64,000 nucleotides of DNA from Acinetobacter tianfuensis. Lineage in GTDB: Bacteria > Pseudomonadota > Gammaproteobacteria > Pseudomonadales > Moraxellaceae. The position numbers were made by a program, and so were the translations under genes. The stretch spans positions 1 to 64,000 of the forward strand of contig NZ_RAXV01000010.1 of NCBI RefSeq assembly GCF_003611465.1, in the 5' to 3' direction. Below the pieces are notes generated by a model. That model had not been told where the DNA came from. It ran no database searches and saw nothing but the letters and a program-made list of their open reading frames with translations. Of the stretch, positions 9,273-18,205 are shown one piece after another (positions within the stretch are counted from its first letter, which is position 1; each line of letters opens with the position of its first letter).

Positions 9273-10730
9273 ATGACGGTTGAAACCTTCATCCCTACTG
9301 GTGCCAAAGCTGCTTCAGAAAACACTGTTACCCAGCCACAGCACACCCCAGCCACCGATGGTTCAGTTAAAAAGCTGTACATCGAAACGCAAGGGTGTCA
9401 GATGAATGAGTACGACAGTCATCGAATGGCAGATCTTTTAGGCGACTCACATGGTTATGTGCTGACCACAGATCCCAAAGATGCCGACATTTTGCTGATG
9501 AATACCTGTTCTATCCGTGAAAAAGCGCAAGAGAAAGTGTTCTCGGAATTGGGCCGCTGGCGCAAACTGAAAGACAAAAACCCTGACCTGATTATTGGTG
9601 TGGGCGGCTGCGTGGCATCACAAGAAGGCGACAATATTCAAAAACGCGCCAATTATGTCGACATGATTTTTGGCCCGCAAACACTGCACCGTTTGCCGCA
9701 AATGCTGGATCAGCATTTTGAGCAAATTGAAAAGCCGAAAAAAGAAAAAATCAAACTGGTGGATATTTCATTCCCTGACATTGAAAAATTTGACTTTTTG
9801 CCTGAACCGCGTGTTGAAGGCTACAAAGCTTTTGTTTCAATTATGGAAGGCTGTTCTAAATACTGTTCATTCTGTGTGGTGCCATATACACGCGGTGAAG
9901 AAGTATCACGCCCTTTAGATGATGTCTTGGCTGAGATTGCAACTTTAGCTGAAAAAGGCGTACGTGAAATTTCATTGCTGGGCCAGAACGTCAACGGCTA
10001 CCGCGGCGAAACTTTTGAAGGCGAAATCTGCACCTTTGCAGACTTGCTGCGCTTGGTTGCAGAAATTCCGGGGATTGGCCGCCTGCGCTATACCACGTCG
10101 CACCCGCTGGAATTCAACGATGATTTGATTCAGTGCTACCGCGACTTGCCGCAAATGGTTTCTCATCTGCACCTGCCTGTACAAAGCGGTTCAAATGACG
10201 TGCTGCAAGCCATGAAGCGCAACCACACCATTGACGTTTATATCGATAAAATTGCAAAACTGCGCAAAGTATGCCCAGATATGCATTTATCTTCAGATTT
10301 CATTATTGGTTTCCCTGGCGAAACCGATGAAAACTTCGAAGAAACCTATCAATTTATTCAAGATATGGACTTCGACCATTCATACAGCTTCATTTATTCA
10401 AAACGTCCGGGCACACCTGCAGCTGAGCTTGAAGACAACATCTCTGAAGATGTGAAAAAAGAGCGTTTAGCAAAAGTGCAGCAATGGATTAAACAATCCA
10501 GCATTGATAAAACTGATGCGATGCTCGGCACAATTCAGCGCGTGCTGATTGAGTCTGTATCTGATAAAGATCCAAACCTGTTAATCGGCACTGCTGACAA
10601 CACTCGTTTAGTGAGCTTTATCGGTGATCCTGCATGGATTGGCCGCTTTGCAGAGATTGAAGTGACCGATATTAAAACGTTGAAGTTTGTTTACGGTGAA
10701 CTCTTGAATCTTGAGCCTGACGTGGCGTAA
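9273..10730 (+). CDS. miaB: tRNA-2-methylthio-N6-dimethylallyladenosine synthase
   Basis: A radical-SAM methylthiotransferase that converts i6A37 to ms2i6A37 in tRNAs reading UNN codons. The auxiliary-cluster cysteines are C42 (TQGCQMN), C79 (NTCSIRE) and C113 (GGCVAS). The radical-SAM cluster cysteines are C194, C198 and C201 (CSKYCSFC). A TRAM domain closes the protein. The first 32 residues are an unconserved extension, but an AGGAG site supports the ATG used. ybeZ and ybeY follow on the same strand, a common gammaproteobacterial order. Confidence 0.97.
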   Translation: MTVETFIPTGAKAASENTVTQPQHTPATDGSVKKLYIETQGCQMNEYDSHRMADLLGDSHGYVLTTDPKDADILLMNTCSIREKAQEKVFSELGRWRKLKDKNPDLIIGVGGCVASQEGDNIQKRANYVDMIFGPQTLHRLPQMLDQHFEQIEKPKKEKIKLVDISFPDIEKFDFLPEPRVEGYKAFVSIMEGCSKYCSFCVVPYTRGEEVSRPLDDVLAEIATLAEKGVREISLLGQNVNGYRGETFEGEICTFADLLRLVAEIPGIGRLRYTTSHPLEFNDDLIQCYRDLPQMVSHLHLPVQSGSNDVLQAMKRNHTIDVYIDKIAKLRKVCPDMHLSSDFIIGFPGETDENFEETYQFIQDMDFDHSYSFIYSKRPGTPAAELEDNISEDVKKERLAKVQQWIKQSSIDKTDAMLGTIQRVLIESVSDKDPNLLIGTADNTRLVSFIGDPAWIGRFAEIEVTDIKTLKFVYGELLNLEPDVA

Positions 10731-10769
10731 TGTAAGGCGTATAACAACGACGTCTGATAAGGAACTCAC

Positions 10770-11846
10770 TTGACTGCAGAGATTCGGCGCACAGTAGCTT
10801 TTCCAGGGATTTCAAATGACCGTTTGCAAAGCATGCTCGGTGCTTACAACGGTCACTTGAAGCAAATTGAACAACGTTTACAAGTCAATATTTCGCACCG
10901 CGGTGATGTGTTTTACATCGACGGCACTATAGAAGCAGTTGAGCGGGCTGAAATGCTTTTGCAAAGTTTGCATGAAGAGTCTGAAACCTCACTGCAAATC
11001 AGCGCAGATACGCTGCATATGATGATTCAAGGCAGTCAGACTGACCGTGAATTGCAAGAAGATTTTGACGGCCAAGAACACAGCGGTCTAGAAGATGTCT
11101 ATCTGCAAACCCGCAAAGGCCGCATCAATCCGCGTGGCGCCAACCAAAAGCGCTATGTGCAGCGTATCTTGCAAAGCGATATCTCTTTCGGTATTGGCCC
11201 AGCTGGTACAGGTAAAACTTATCTGGCTGTTGCCGCTGCTGTAGACATGCTGGAACGCAACGAAATTCAGCGGATTTTACTTGTACGCCCTGCAGTTGAA
11301 GCAGGTGAAAAACTTGGTTTCTTGCCAGGCGACTTGACGCAAAAGATCGATCCATATTTGCGCCCGCTGTATGATGCCCTGTATGAAATGCTCGGCTTTG
11401 AAAAAGTAGCAAAACTCATTGAGCGCCAAGTGATTGAAGTTGCGCCTTTGGCCTATATGCGCGGACGTACTCTAAACCACTCTTTTGTGATTTTAGACGA
11501 AGCGCAAAATACGACACCTGAACAGATGAAAATGTTCCTGACCCGTTTAGGTTTTGGCTCCCGCGCCGTCATTACTGGTGACGTGACGCAGGTTGACTTG
11601 CCACGCGGTCAGCAATCCGGTTTAGCGCACTCATTGCGCGTACTGGAAAATGTTAAAGAAATTCACATTACCCGCTTCCACTCCCGCGATGTCGTCCGTC
11701 ATCAGCTAGTGCAGAAAATTGTAGAAGCTTATGAAGGCTGGGATTGTGAGCAGCAGCGCCTCAGCGCTGAAGCCCGTGCAGAACGCAAAGCGCGCCAAGA
11801 AGCACTTGTTGCAGACAATGACGCCAAAGCTGATGCGCAGGACTAA
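10770..11846 (+). CDS. ybeZ: PhoH-like ATPase YbeZ, TTG start
   Basis: A cytosolic P-loop ATPase of the PhoH family that partners YbeY in ribosome and RNA quality control. An N-terminal KH-like region precedes the Walker A GPAGTGKTYLA and Walker B FVILDEAQNTTPEQ. The start is TTG: an AAGGA site lies six bases before it, and the first internal Met would remove the conserved IRRTVAFPG region. The charged C-terminal tail is typical. It sits 39 bases after miaB and 18 before ybeY. Confidence 0.94.
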   Translation: MTAEIRRTVAFPGISNDRLQSMLGAYNGHLKQIEQRLQVNISHRGDVFYIDGTIEAVERAEMLLQSLHEESETSLQISADTLHMMIQGSQTDRELQEDFDGQEHSGLEDVYLQTRKGRINPRGANQKRYVQRILQSDISFGIGPAGTGKTYLAVAAAVDMLERNEIQRILLVRPAVEAGEKLGFLPGDLTQKIDPYLRPLYDALYEMLGFEKVAKLIERQVIEVAPLAYMRGRTLNHSFVILDEAQNTTPEQMKMFLTRLGFGSRAVITGDVTQVDLPRGQQSGLAHSLRVLENVKEIHITRFHSRDVVRHQLVQKIVEAYEGWDCEQQRLSAEARAERKARQEALVADNDAKADAQD

Positions 11847-11864
11847 AATATTTAAGGATTCATT

Positions 11865-12347
11865 TTGAAACTGAGCTTATCGCTGCAGCAAAACTTTCAA
11901 GCGCCTGAATTGGACTTGAAACGCGCTTATATCAAAAAGGCTGTCGAAACCGCTTTACGCCATATTGGTACGCAAAGTGACTGCGAAATGGGCATTGCCT
12001 GCGTAGACAATGATGAAAGCCACAAATTGAATTTGGAATACCGTAAAAAAGACAAACCGACCAATGTGCTGTCTTTTCCGAGTGATATTCCAGATGAAAT
12101 GGCTGAATTTTTGGATGCCTTTCCCATTGGCGACTTGGTCATTTGCATTCCTGTGGTGCTGCGCGAAGCCGTTGAGCAAAACAAAGCGCCGCTGACGCAT
12201 TTCACGCATATGCTGGTACACGGCACACTTCATTTAATGGGTTATGACCATGAAACTTCAGAAGAAGATGCAGAAGAAATGGAAGCATTGGAAATTGAAA
12301 TTTTAGCCAAGCTCGGCTTTGACAATCCTTATTTAGAACAAGATTAA
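11865..12347 (+). CDS. ybeY: Endoribonuclease / rRNA maturation factor YbeY, TTG start
   Basis: A zinc-dependent single-strand RNase needed for 16S rRNA 3' maturation and ribosome quality control. The metal site H-x3-H-x5-H is visible in [11 protein letters not shown], followed by an acidic EEDAEEME tail. As in ybeZ, the start is TTG with an AAGGA site seven bases upstream, and no nearby in-frame ATG keeps the family N-terminus. The paired TTG starts may lower translation of both genes. ybeX/corC, often next in other Gammaproteobacteria, is absent here. Confidence 0.95.
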   Translation: MKLSLSLQQNFQAPELDLKRAYIKKAVETALRHIGTQSDCEMGIACVDNDESHKLNLEYRKKDKPTNVLSFPSDIPDEMAEFLDAFPIGDLVICIPVVLREAVEQNKAPLTHFTHMLVHGTLHLMGYDHETSEEDAEEMEALEIEILAKLGFDNPYLEQD

Positions 12348-12355
12348 AACCTTTT

Positions 12356-12385
12356 AAAAAGCGAACTTCGATTCGCTTTTTTTTA
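12356..12385 (+). terminator. Terminator of the miaB-ybeZ-ybeY operon
   Basis: Arms AAAAAGCGAA and TTCGCTTTTT around a six-base loop, followed by more Ts, nine bases after the ybeY stop. Confidence 0.92.
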
Positions 12386-12422
12386 ACAAACATATCGATA
12401 AGCGTAAATTTTTAGTCTATAA

Positions 12423-13082
12423 ATGAATGAAAAATATGATACTTCGCCAAATATGAAAATTAAAAAAGATAGCCAAAACCTTGTCACTTTATGGACATTT
12501 CAGCCCTACGATATTTATCAGCAAATTTTAAAAGAAAAAGTATATTTCCCACAGGCCACCGAACCATTTCTACCAGACTGGGATCATGGATATCAATGGT
12601 TAATTCCTCAGATGAACAACAGAATTGGTCCATCCCAGCAACCTGGCAGCTTTCCAATATGGGCATGGTATCAATGGGGCTCAGAAATTAGAAAATGTCC
12701 ATATATTCGAGCAAAAGGGCATTTTGAAACTGGAACACATGCAGTCCGAATTAAATTTCAAAAACCTTTAGCTGAGATTTTACTTTCCGATTTTGACTTA
12801 TGGCATTTCCCACTAGCATGGAAAGCATATCTTCCTCAAAATCAGTTGGATGAAAATAATTTTGAGGAACAATTAAAACAAATCAACCTAAAAAACACGC
12901 ATTTTCATCAGCTGCCAAAATCAATACAGCAAACGATAGAAAAAAGCTGGGAACATATTTTCAATCTAGAATACAACAATCTAGATTACTCACTACCATC
13001 CCAGCAAAAGTATATTCAGGCAACATTTTGGTCTTTAGATGTGAATGAAATTATACAGGTTGAAGAGTTCATCGCTGCTTAA
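12423..13082 (+). CDS. DUF3841 family protein
   Basis: A 219-residue protein that matches the DUF3841 pattern: VTLWTFQPYDIYQQI near the start, then FPIWAWYQW, WHFPLAW and a final ATFWSLDVNEIIQVEEF. The family's function is unknown. Its codons are clearly richer in A and T than those of the ybeY and tonB neighbours, which suggests it is an acquired accessory gene inserted behind the ybeY terminator. An alternative ATG lies at 12453. It ends ten bases from the convergent TonB-like gene, leaving no room for a terminator between them. Confidence 0.75.
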   Translation: MNEKYDTSPNMKIKKDSQNLVTLWTFQPYDIYQQILKEKVYFPQATEPFLPDWDHGYQWLIPQMNNRIGPSQQPGSFPIWAWYQWGSEIRKCPYIRAKGHFETGTHAVRIKFQKPLAEILLSDFDLWHFPLAWKAYLPQNQLDENNFEEQLKQINLKNTHFHQLPKSIQQTIEKSWEHIFNLEYNNLDYSLPSQQKYIQATFWSLDVNEIIQVEEFIAA

Positions 13083-13092
13083 CAGCGTTTAA

Positions 13093-13971
13093 TCACTTCA
13101 CTTCAAATTCTGCTTCTGCAGGGTCAAAACGCCATGTCCGCACCACACGCAGCTCTGAAATATCTTTCATTTTTGCATCAAATGGACTAAAAGGCGCAGC
13201 TTTACGCACCGAAGCTTTGGCTGCTTCATCTAAAATGGCATGCCCTGAACTGTCAATTAAACGAATCGCGCGGATACCGCCGCTTTGATTTAAAATCACC
13301 ATGAGGCGCACTTCGCCCGCAAGATTTTGCGCACGCGCCTGTTCAGGATAGTTCTGGTTGCCGTAAAACTCTACTTTTTGGCGGAATTTTTCCATATAAG
13401 CAGCGGTGTCATCCTGCTTCGCCTGAATACCGTCGATGGTTTTAATTTTTTGCTGACGGCTAAAGTTTTGCTGGCGCTGTAAATATTGCGCTTCAATACT
13501 CGCAATCATGGCTGTCTGTGCTGTGTATTGGCTTTGCAGCTCTTCTGCCTGTTTCTTGCGCTGACTTTCTTCAGCCTGCTTTTGCCAGCTCAAAGTCGTC
13601 ATCAGCATTTTTTCTTCAAATTTCAGCTCACGCTTTTGCTGCAGCTTATCCATTGCCTGCTGCGCTTTTTCTCCGCTGTCCTGATCAACCATTGGCGCTG
13701 GCATATCGGTAGACATGCGGTGCTGCTCTCGAAACTTGCCTGATCCCTGCTGATCTGCCTGCGCTAAAAAGTCAGCTTCCTCAATTTTGGTATCACTTGG
13801 ACGCAAGCTAACTGCAATTTCTTTCGTCGTTTCAAACGACTCTTGCGGCATTGTAAATTGCACCAGCAGCACAGAAATATGCAAAACAGCAGCCAAGCCG
13901 ACAGCACTGGCGAAAATTGGATCTTTCCACCATTCTTGCCGCAGCGGTTTAAACGTCATTTTATTCAGCAT
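13093..13971 (-). CDS. TonB-like energy transducer protein
   Basis: An inner-membrane protein with one N-terminal anchor (FASAVGLAAVLHISVLLVQF), a long charged and Gln-rich coiled-coil linker, and a C-terminal TonB domain (YPEQARAQNLAGEVRLMVIL ... WRFDP). It may couple the proton-motive force to outer-membrane transport or act as a TolA-like linker. The usual proline-rich spacer is replaced by a Gln/Lys/Glu coiled coil. The start is uncertain: the frame opens with TTG at 14004, and ATGs lie at 13971 and 13959 with weak ribosome-binding sites. No exbB or exbD is nearby. Confidence 0.8.
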   Translation of the reverse strand: MLNKMTFKPLRQEWWKDPIFASAVGLAAVLHISVLLVQFTMPQESFETTKEIAVSLRPSDTKIEEADFLAQADQQGSGKFREQHRMSTDMPAPMVDQDSGEKAQQAMDKLQQKRELKFEEKMLMTTLSWQKQAEESQRKKQAEELQSQYTAQTAMIASIEAQYLQRQQNFSRQQKIKTIDGIQAKQDDTAAYMEKFRQKVEFYGNQNYPEQARAQNLAGEVRLMVILNQSGGIRAIRLIDSSGHAILDEAAKASVRKAAPFSPFDAKMKDISELRVVRTWRFDPAEAEFEVK

Positions 13972-14218
13972 CACATTAATACGACAATTTGCCGCGTTCC
14001 CCAAAAGCTATAAAGCGTTATAAGATGTAAGACAGTTTTCATATTTTTTTAAAAACGAGATTTGCATCCATAAATATTTCATGCACAAGCCAGTACATGG
14101 AAAATCCTAAAAATGGTGCAATGATTTTTGCTAAACTGCAAGAACGAAAACCTGTATTTTTCTATAAAGCGACAAGATACACTTCAACAAAAAGCTCATT
14201 TGCCGGGATTCTTTCAAC

Positions 14219-14914
14219 ATGCAGACGCTGATTTCCAACATTTCCAAACGAATCCGCCAAGTTTACCAACGGGCTGAGGGATTTATTGAAGATGAGCGTG
14301 AATTCCCCCTTTCACAAGTTTTTTTGAATGCTACGTTTCAGCGTTTTGTAACCGACAATGTCAAAATGCTGAAAGACTTGCACGCAGATTTGCACGATGA
14401 CTGGCTGCGCCTATATGCCACACTCAACTACAACGGCTTAGATATTACGCTGTCTGTAGACTTGAAGCTGGTGCTGATGGAAATGAATAAAACCACACAG
14501 CTGATCGTATTCGAGCAAATCAGTGACACCAAAGTGATTGAAGCAAAGTATCCAAATATCTTTTATAAATTAGGTGTACGCTTTGCCCTATTCTTCTATC
14601 AAAAAGTGCTGAATGATGATCCGCTTGGCATGATTTTAGAAAAATTGAAGGTCATTAAAGTCAAAGATGATTTATTGCATTTAGATTTAAACCGCTGGCT
14701 GGGCAAAAGCCGCTCAATTATAGATACACTCAACAAAGTACATGTCAATCATGCGGTACTGCGTGAAGCTGAGCTGGTGGTGATTGGCAATGTCAATATT
14801 GCCGCTCTGTTCAGCAAATTATCGACTGAACGCATTGAAACATGGGATGACGAAATGCCTGCGGACGAATGTGAAGAAGATAAAGTCACGCAGATTAAAC
14901 AAAAAGGCGCATAA
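14219..14914 (+). CDS. Hypothetical protein, 231 residues
   Basis: I do not recognise the family. The protein is soluble and has an N-terminal amphipathic stretch, a middle region of alternating hydrophobic strands (LYATLNYNGLDITLSVDLKLVL) and an acidic end (DDEMPADECEEDK). The strand pattern resembles lipid-binding or LmeA-type beta folds, but that is weak. No signal peptide is seen. A GGGA sequence lies upstream of the ATG. It is divergent from the TonB-like gene. Confidence 0.7.
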   Translation: MQTLISNISKRIRQVYQRAEGFIEDEREFPLSQVFLNATFQRFVTDNVKMLKDLHADLHDDWLRLYATLNYNGLDITLSVDLKLVLMEMNKTTQLIVFEQISDTKVIEAKYPNIFYKLGVRFALFFYQKVLNDDPLGMILEKLKVIKVKDDLLHLDLNRWLGKSRSIIDTLNKVHVNHAVLREAELVVIGNVNIAALFSKLSTERIETWDDEMPADECEEDKVTQIKQKGA

Positions 14915-15077
14915 GCAGCAATTCAGTGAAATAAGAGAATAAATGCAACAGGAAATATACATTTTCAGCTGTTTTTAAGCTTCTTTCTCCACAATCAAAG
15001 CTCATAATGATTTTTAACAGCAGGTTATAACTTGCTTCCAAACACTTTAATTTTAAAGGCTAAAAGGAAAAATACTG

Positions 15078-15791
15078 ATGGCTAAAAATGTGATGAAAAC
15101 TTTTGGCATCGCAGCTGGCGTATCTGCTGCAGTTCTCTTATCGAGTTTTGCCAGCCAAGCGTTTGCCATGAGTCCTTTCCAAGCAAGCTACCAATTCAGC
15201 TATAACGGCAAAAATGTCGGCTCTGCAACACGCACACTGAGCCAGTCTGGCAACAACTGGAACTATGTATTTGCAGCCAAAGCAGCGGGCATGGCGTCTG
15301 CGACTGAAACCAGTAAATTCAGCTTTGATAATAATGCCATTAATTCTAAAAGCTTTAGCCGTACCAGCAAAGTACTGATTCACAACAATACAATGAGCAT
15401 AAATTTCAATCCAAGCTCAAAAGTAATCAGTACGAAAAAAGATGACAAAGCGCGCTCTTTCCCTTGGCAAAGCGGCGTACTGGACGAGCTGAATGCAGAA
15501 TTGCAAATCCGTGAAGACTTAAAAAATGGCGGTTTAAAATCAAACTACCGGATTGCCGATGCAAAAGAAGTAGAGAGCCGTAAATTTGTACGACAAGGCA
15601 ATGAAACCGTTAAAACAGCAAATGGCAGCTACGATACAGTCAAAGTTGTCATGAAACATGATAAACCGGGCCGTGAAACGGTATTCTGGTTAGCGCCTAA
15701 ATTGGACTACTTGCCGGTGAAGGTAAGCCATTTAGACAAAAAATCATCATACTCTTTACTGCTGACTGGCTATAAAGGGCCAACGAAGTAA
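15078..15791 (+). CDS. DUF3108 family exported protein
   Basis: A periplasmic protein with a signal peptide (IAAGVSAAVLLSSFASQAFA). The mature part begins with the DUF3108 pattern FQASYQFSYNGKNVGSATRTL and continues as a beta-rich domain ending PVKVSHLDKKSSYSLLLTGYKG. The function of DUF3108 proteins is not established; they are predicted periplasmic beta proteins. An AAAGGAAAA site precedes the ATG. It looks like a single gene. Confidence 0.88.
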   Translation: MAKNVMKTFGIAAGVSAAVLLSSFASQAFAMSPFQASYQFSYNGKNVGSATRTLSQSGNNWNYVFAAKAAGMASATETSKFSFDNNAINSKSFSRTSKVLIHNNTMSINFNPSSKVISTKKDDKARSFPWQSGVLDELNAELQIREDLKNGGLKSNYRIADAKEVESRKFVRQGNETVKTANGSYDTVKVVMKHDKPGRETVFWLAPKLDYLPVKVSHLDKKSSYSLLLTGYKGPTK

Positions 15792-15852
15792 GAGAAATAG
15801 ACAATTTCACTTGCAATTTTCGCGGTGCTTTTTAAAATACGCTTTTGCTTAA

Positions 15853-16455
<603 letters not shown>

Positions 16456-16470
16456 TTCATACCGTTAAAA

Positions 16471-16494
16471 AAAAGCGCCAAATACGGCGCTTTT
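16471..16494. terminator. Bidirectional terminator xpt / ssuA-like gene
   Basis: Arms AAAAGCGCC and GGCGCTTTT around a six-base loop, with T runs on both strands, between convergent genes. Confidence 0.9.
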
Positions 16495-16521
16495 TTATAT
16501 CATTTAAATCTATGCCAAAAC

Positions 16522-17496
16522 TTATTTCCCCTGCCATACATGCTCTTTCAGCACCACAGAATTTGGAATCAATTTCAGCGCTGCAAACACATCTGCAATT
16601 TTTTGCTGCTCAGCCAGTGTAGCTTCATCCAACAGCTTCGTCTTCACTGGCGATGCCCGTTTGCTGAATACCTTTTCCGCTACAGCTGTTTCTAAACCCG
16701 TGCTTTTTGCCAAAATTTTTACCGTCTCTGCAGGATGCGCATTAATCCAATCATCCGTTGTATTCAATATATCTATAATTTTATGCGCGGCTACAGGCTG
16801 TGCTTTTAAAAACTCTGGAGACGAGAGATAAAAACTATACGCTGGCGGCAGCTGAGCTGCATCAATCAATACACGGCTATCACCTTTCAGCTCAGCAGCG
16901 CTCGAATAGGGGTCCCATACTGCCCACGCATCAATTGAGCCCTTATCCAAAGCTGCCCGGGCATCTGCGGGTGTCAGCCAAACTGGCTGAATATCCTGCC
17001 AGCTCAAACCAGCCTGCTTTAAAATCTGTGCGAGAAAATAATGCGCGCTTGAACCTTTGGTCACGGCTATACGCTTGCCCTTCAAGCCTTGAATATCCTG
17101 CAAAGCGCTGTTTTTTGGCACCAGTAAACTATGCGAATTTTTAAAGTTGATTTCATAGGCCAAATATTGAATTGGCTTATTGCCTGACAGTGCAAAAATT
17201 ACTGGCGTATCACCAGTATAGCCAAAATCAATTGAACCAGCATTCAATGCTTCCAAAGTCTGCGGCCCCGCAGGAAACTCCTTCCATTCAATTTTGACAT
17301 TCGGAAAAGCCTGCTCAAACATTTTATTCTGTTTTGCCGCAATCAGTTTTAAAGCAGCTTTCTGATAGCCAATATTTAAAGTTTTCAGTTCAGCTGGCGC
17401 AGCGGCTTTTTGTTCTGCCCCAGACACAGTTTTTTTCTCACAAGCAGCCAAACTCAAACTTAATGTCACAGCAGCTGCAGCCCAAATTGTTTTCAT
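16522..17496 (-). CDS. SsuA/TauA-type ABC substrate-binding lipoprotein
   Basis: Predicted to bind an aliphatic sulfonate or a related anion for ABC import. The N-terminus carries a lipoprotein signal with lipobox LAAC (Cys19), so the protein is membrane-anchored in the periplasm. The mature region has the SsuA pattern: IGYQKAALKLIAAKQ, EWKEFPAGPQTLEALNAGSIDFGYTGDTPVIFAL and AVWDPYSSAAE. No permease, ATPase or ssuD is nearby, so it must work with a transporter encoded elsewhere. Confidence 0.86.
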   Translation of the reverse strand: MKTIWAAAAVTLSLSLAACEKKTVSGAEQKAAAPAELKTLNIGYQKAALKLIAAKQNKMFEQAFPNVKIEWKEFPAGPQTLEALNAGSIDFGYTGDTPVIFALSGNKPIQYLAYEINFKNSHSLLVPKNSALQDIQGLKGKRIAVTKGSSAHYFLAQILKQAGLSWQDIQPVWLTPADARAALDKGSIDAWAVWDPYSSAAELKGDSRVLIDAAQLPPAYSFYLSSPEFLKAQPVAAHKIIDILNTTDDWINAHPAETVKILAKSTGLETAVAEKVFSKRASPVKTKLLDEATLAEQQKIADVFAALKLIPNSVVLKEHVWQGK

Positions 17497-17732
17497 TGTT
17501 CTTCCAATTTTTTAATAAAAATATCAATGCCGTTCACCATAACTGAGATGACTTTTCATCAGAAATCATTTTTTATAACAACTTTAGCTGTGAATTTAAT
17601 TTAGCATGCCAGAATAGTCTGTATAAATTTGACATATCCAGTCAGCAAAACTGAGTAAAAAACTGCTTTAATAGCACAGCATAAAATAGATAAGCCACGG
17701 ATCATGGCGCATAAGACTTGATCGGCGCAGCA

Positions 17733-18164
17733 ATGACTGAATTTAAAATGAGCAAAGATATGATGAATGGCACTCCAGCCCTAAAATGCCCGAAATGCGG
17801 CTCTGAAGACCTTGAAGTCCGCAATCATGAACAAAATTTACAAAAAATTGGCGGCGTACTGCTCAGCGGTGCAGGTACGGCTGCCGGCACAGTAGGCGGT
17901 GCTGCATCTGGCGCTTCGATTGGCGCAGCCATTGGCGGAGTAACAGCTGGCCCCTTAGGCGTGATTATGGGCGGTACAATCGGCACCTTTGTCGGCGCAA
18001 TCAGCATTGGTATAACAGGCGGCTTTTTAGGCCACCGCTTTGGTAAAAAAGCGGGTGAAATTGTCGATAAAAACATTTTTTTAGATTATCAATGCAAGGC
18101 CTGCAAACACCGTTTTGCTGTTGAACATCAGCAAGAAAAAGCGGATCAGCCCGCAGAGAAATAA
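17733..18164 (+). CDS. Split zinc-ribbon / glycine-zipper membrane protein
   Basis: A 143-residue protein. A CPKC knuckle at residues 19-22 (LKCPKCGSEDL) and a CKAC knuckle at residues 121-124 (DYQCKACKHRF) flank a central hydrophobic region of about 70 residues, very rich in Gly and Ala with glycine-zipper spacing (GGVLLSGAGTAAG, GAASGASIGAAIGG, GGTIGTFVGA). The centre probably forms a membrane hairpin that brings the two knuckles together as one zinc ribbon on the cytosolic side. I know no defined function. The frame opens at TTG 17718; the ATG at 17733 is preferred though its ribosome-binding site is poor. Confidence 0.75.
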   Translation: MTEFKMSKDMMNGTPALKCPKCGSEDLEVRNHEQNLQKIGGVLLSGAGTAAGTVGGAASGASIGAAIGGVTAGPLGVIMGGTIGTFVGAISIGITGGFLGHRFGKKAGEIVDKNIFLDYQCKACKHRFAVEHQQEKADQPAEK

Positions 18165-18171
18165 TATAAAA

Positions 18172-18194
18172 AGAGCGCATAACGCGTTCTTTTT
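18172..18194. terminator. Terminator between zinc-ribbon gene and OmpA lipoprotein gene
   Basis: Arms AGAGCGC and GCGTTCT (one G-U pair) around a five-base loop, followed by Ts on the plus strand; the minus strand is also T-rich. Confidence 0.7.
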
Positions 18195-18205
18195 ATAACC
18201 TCCAT

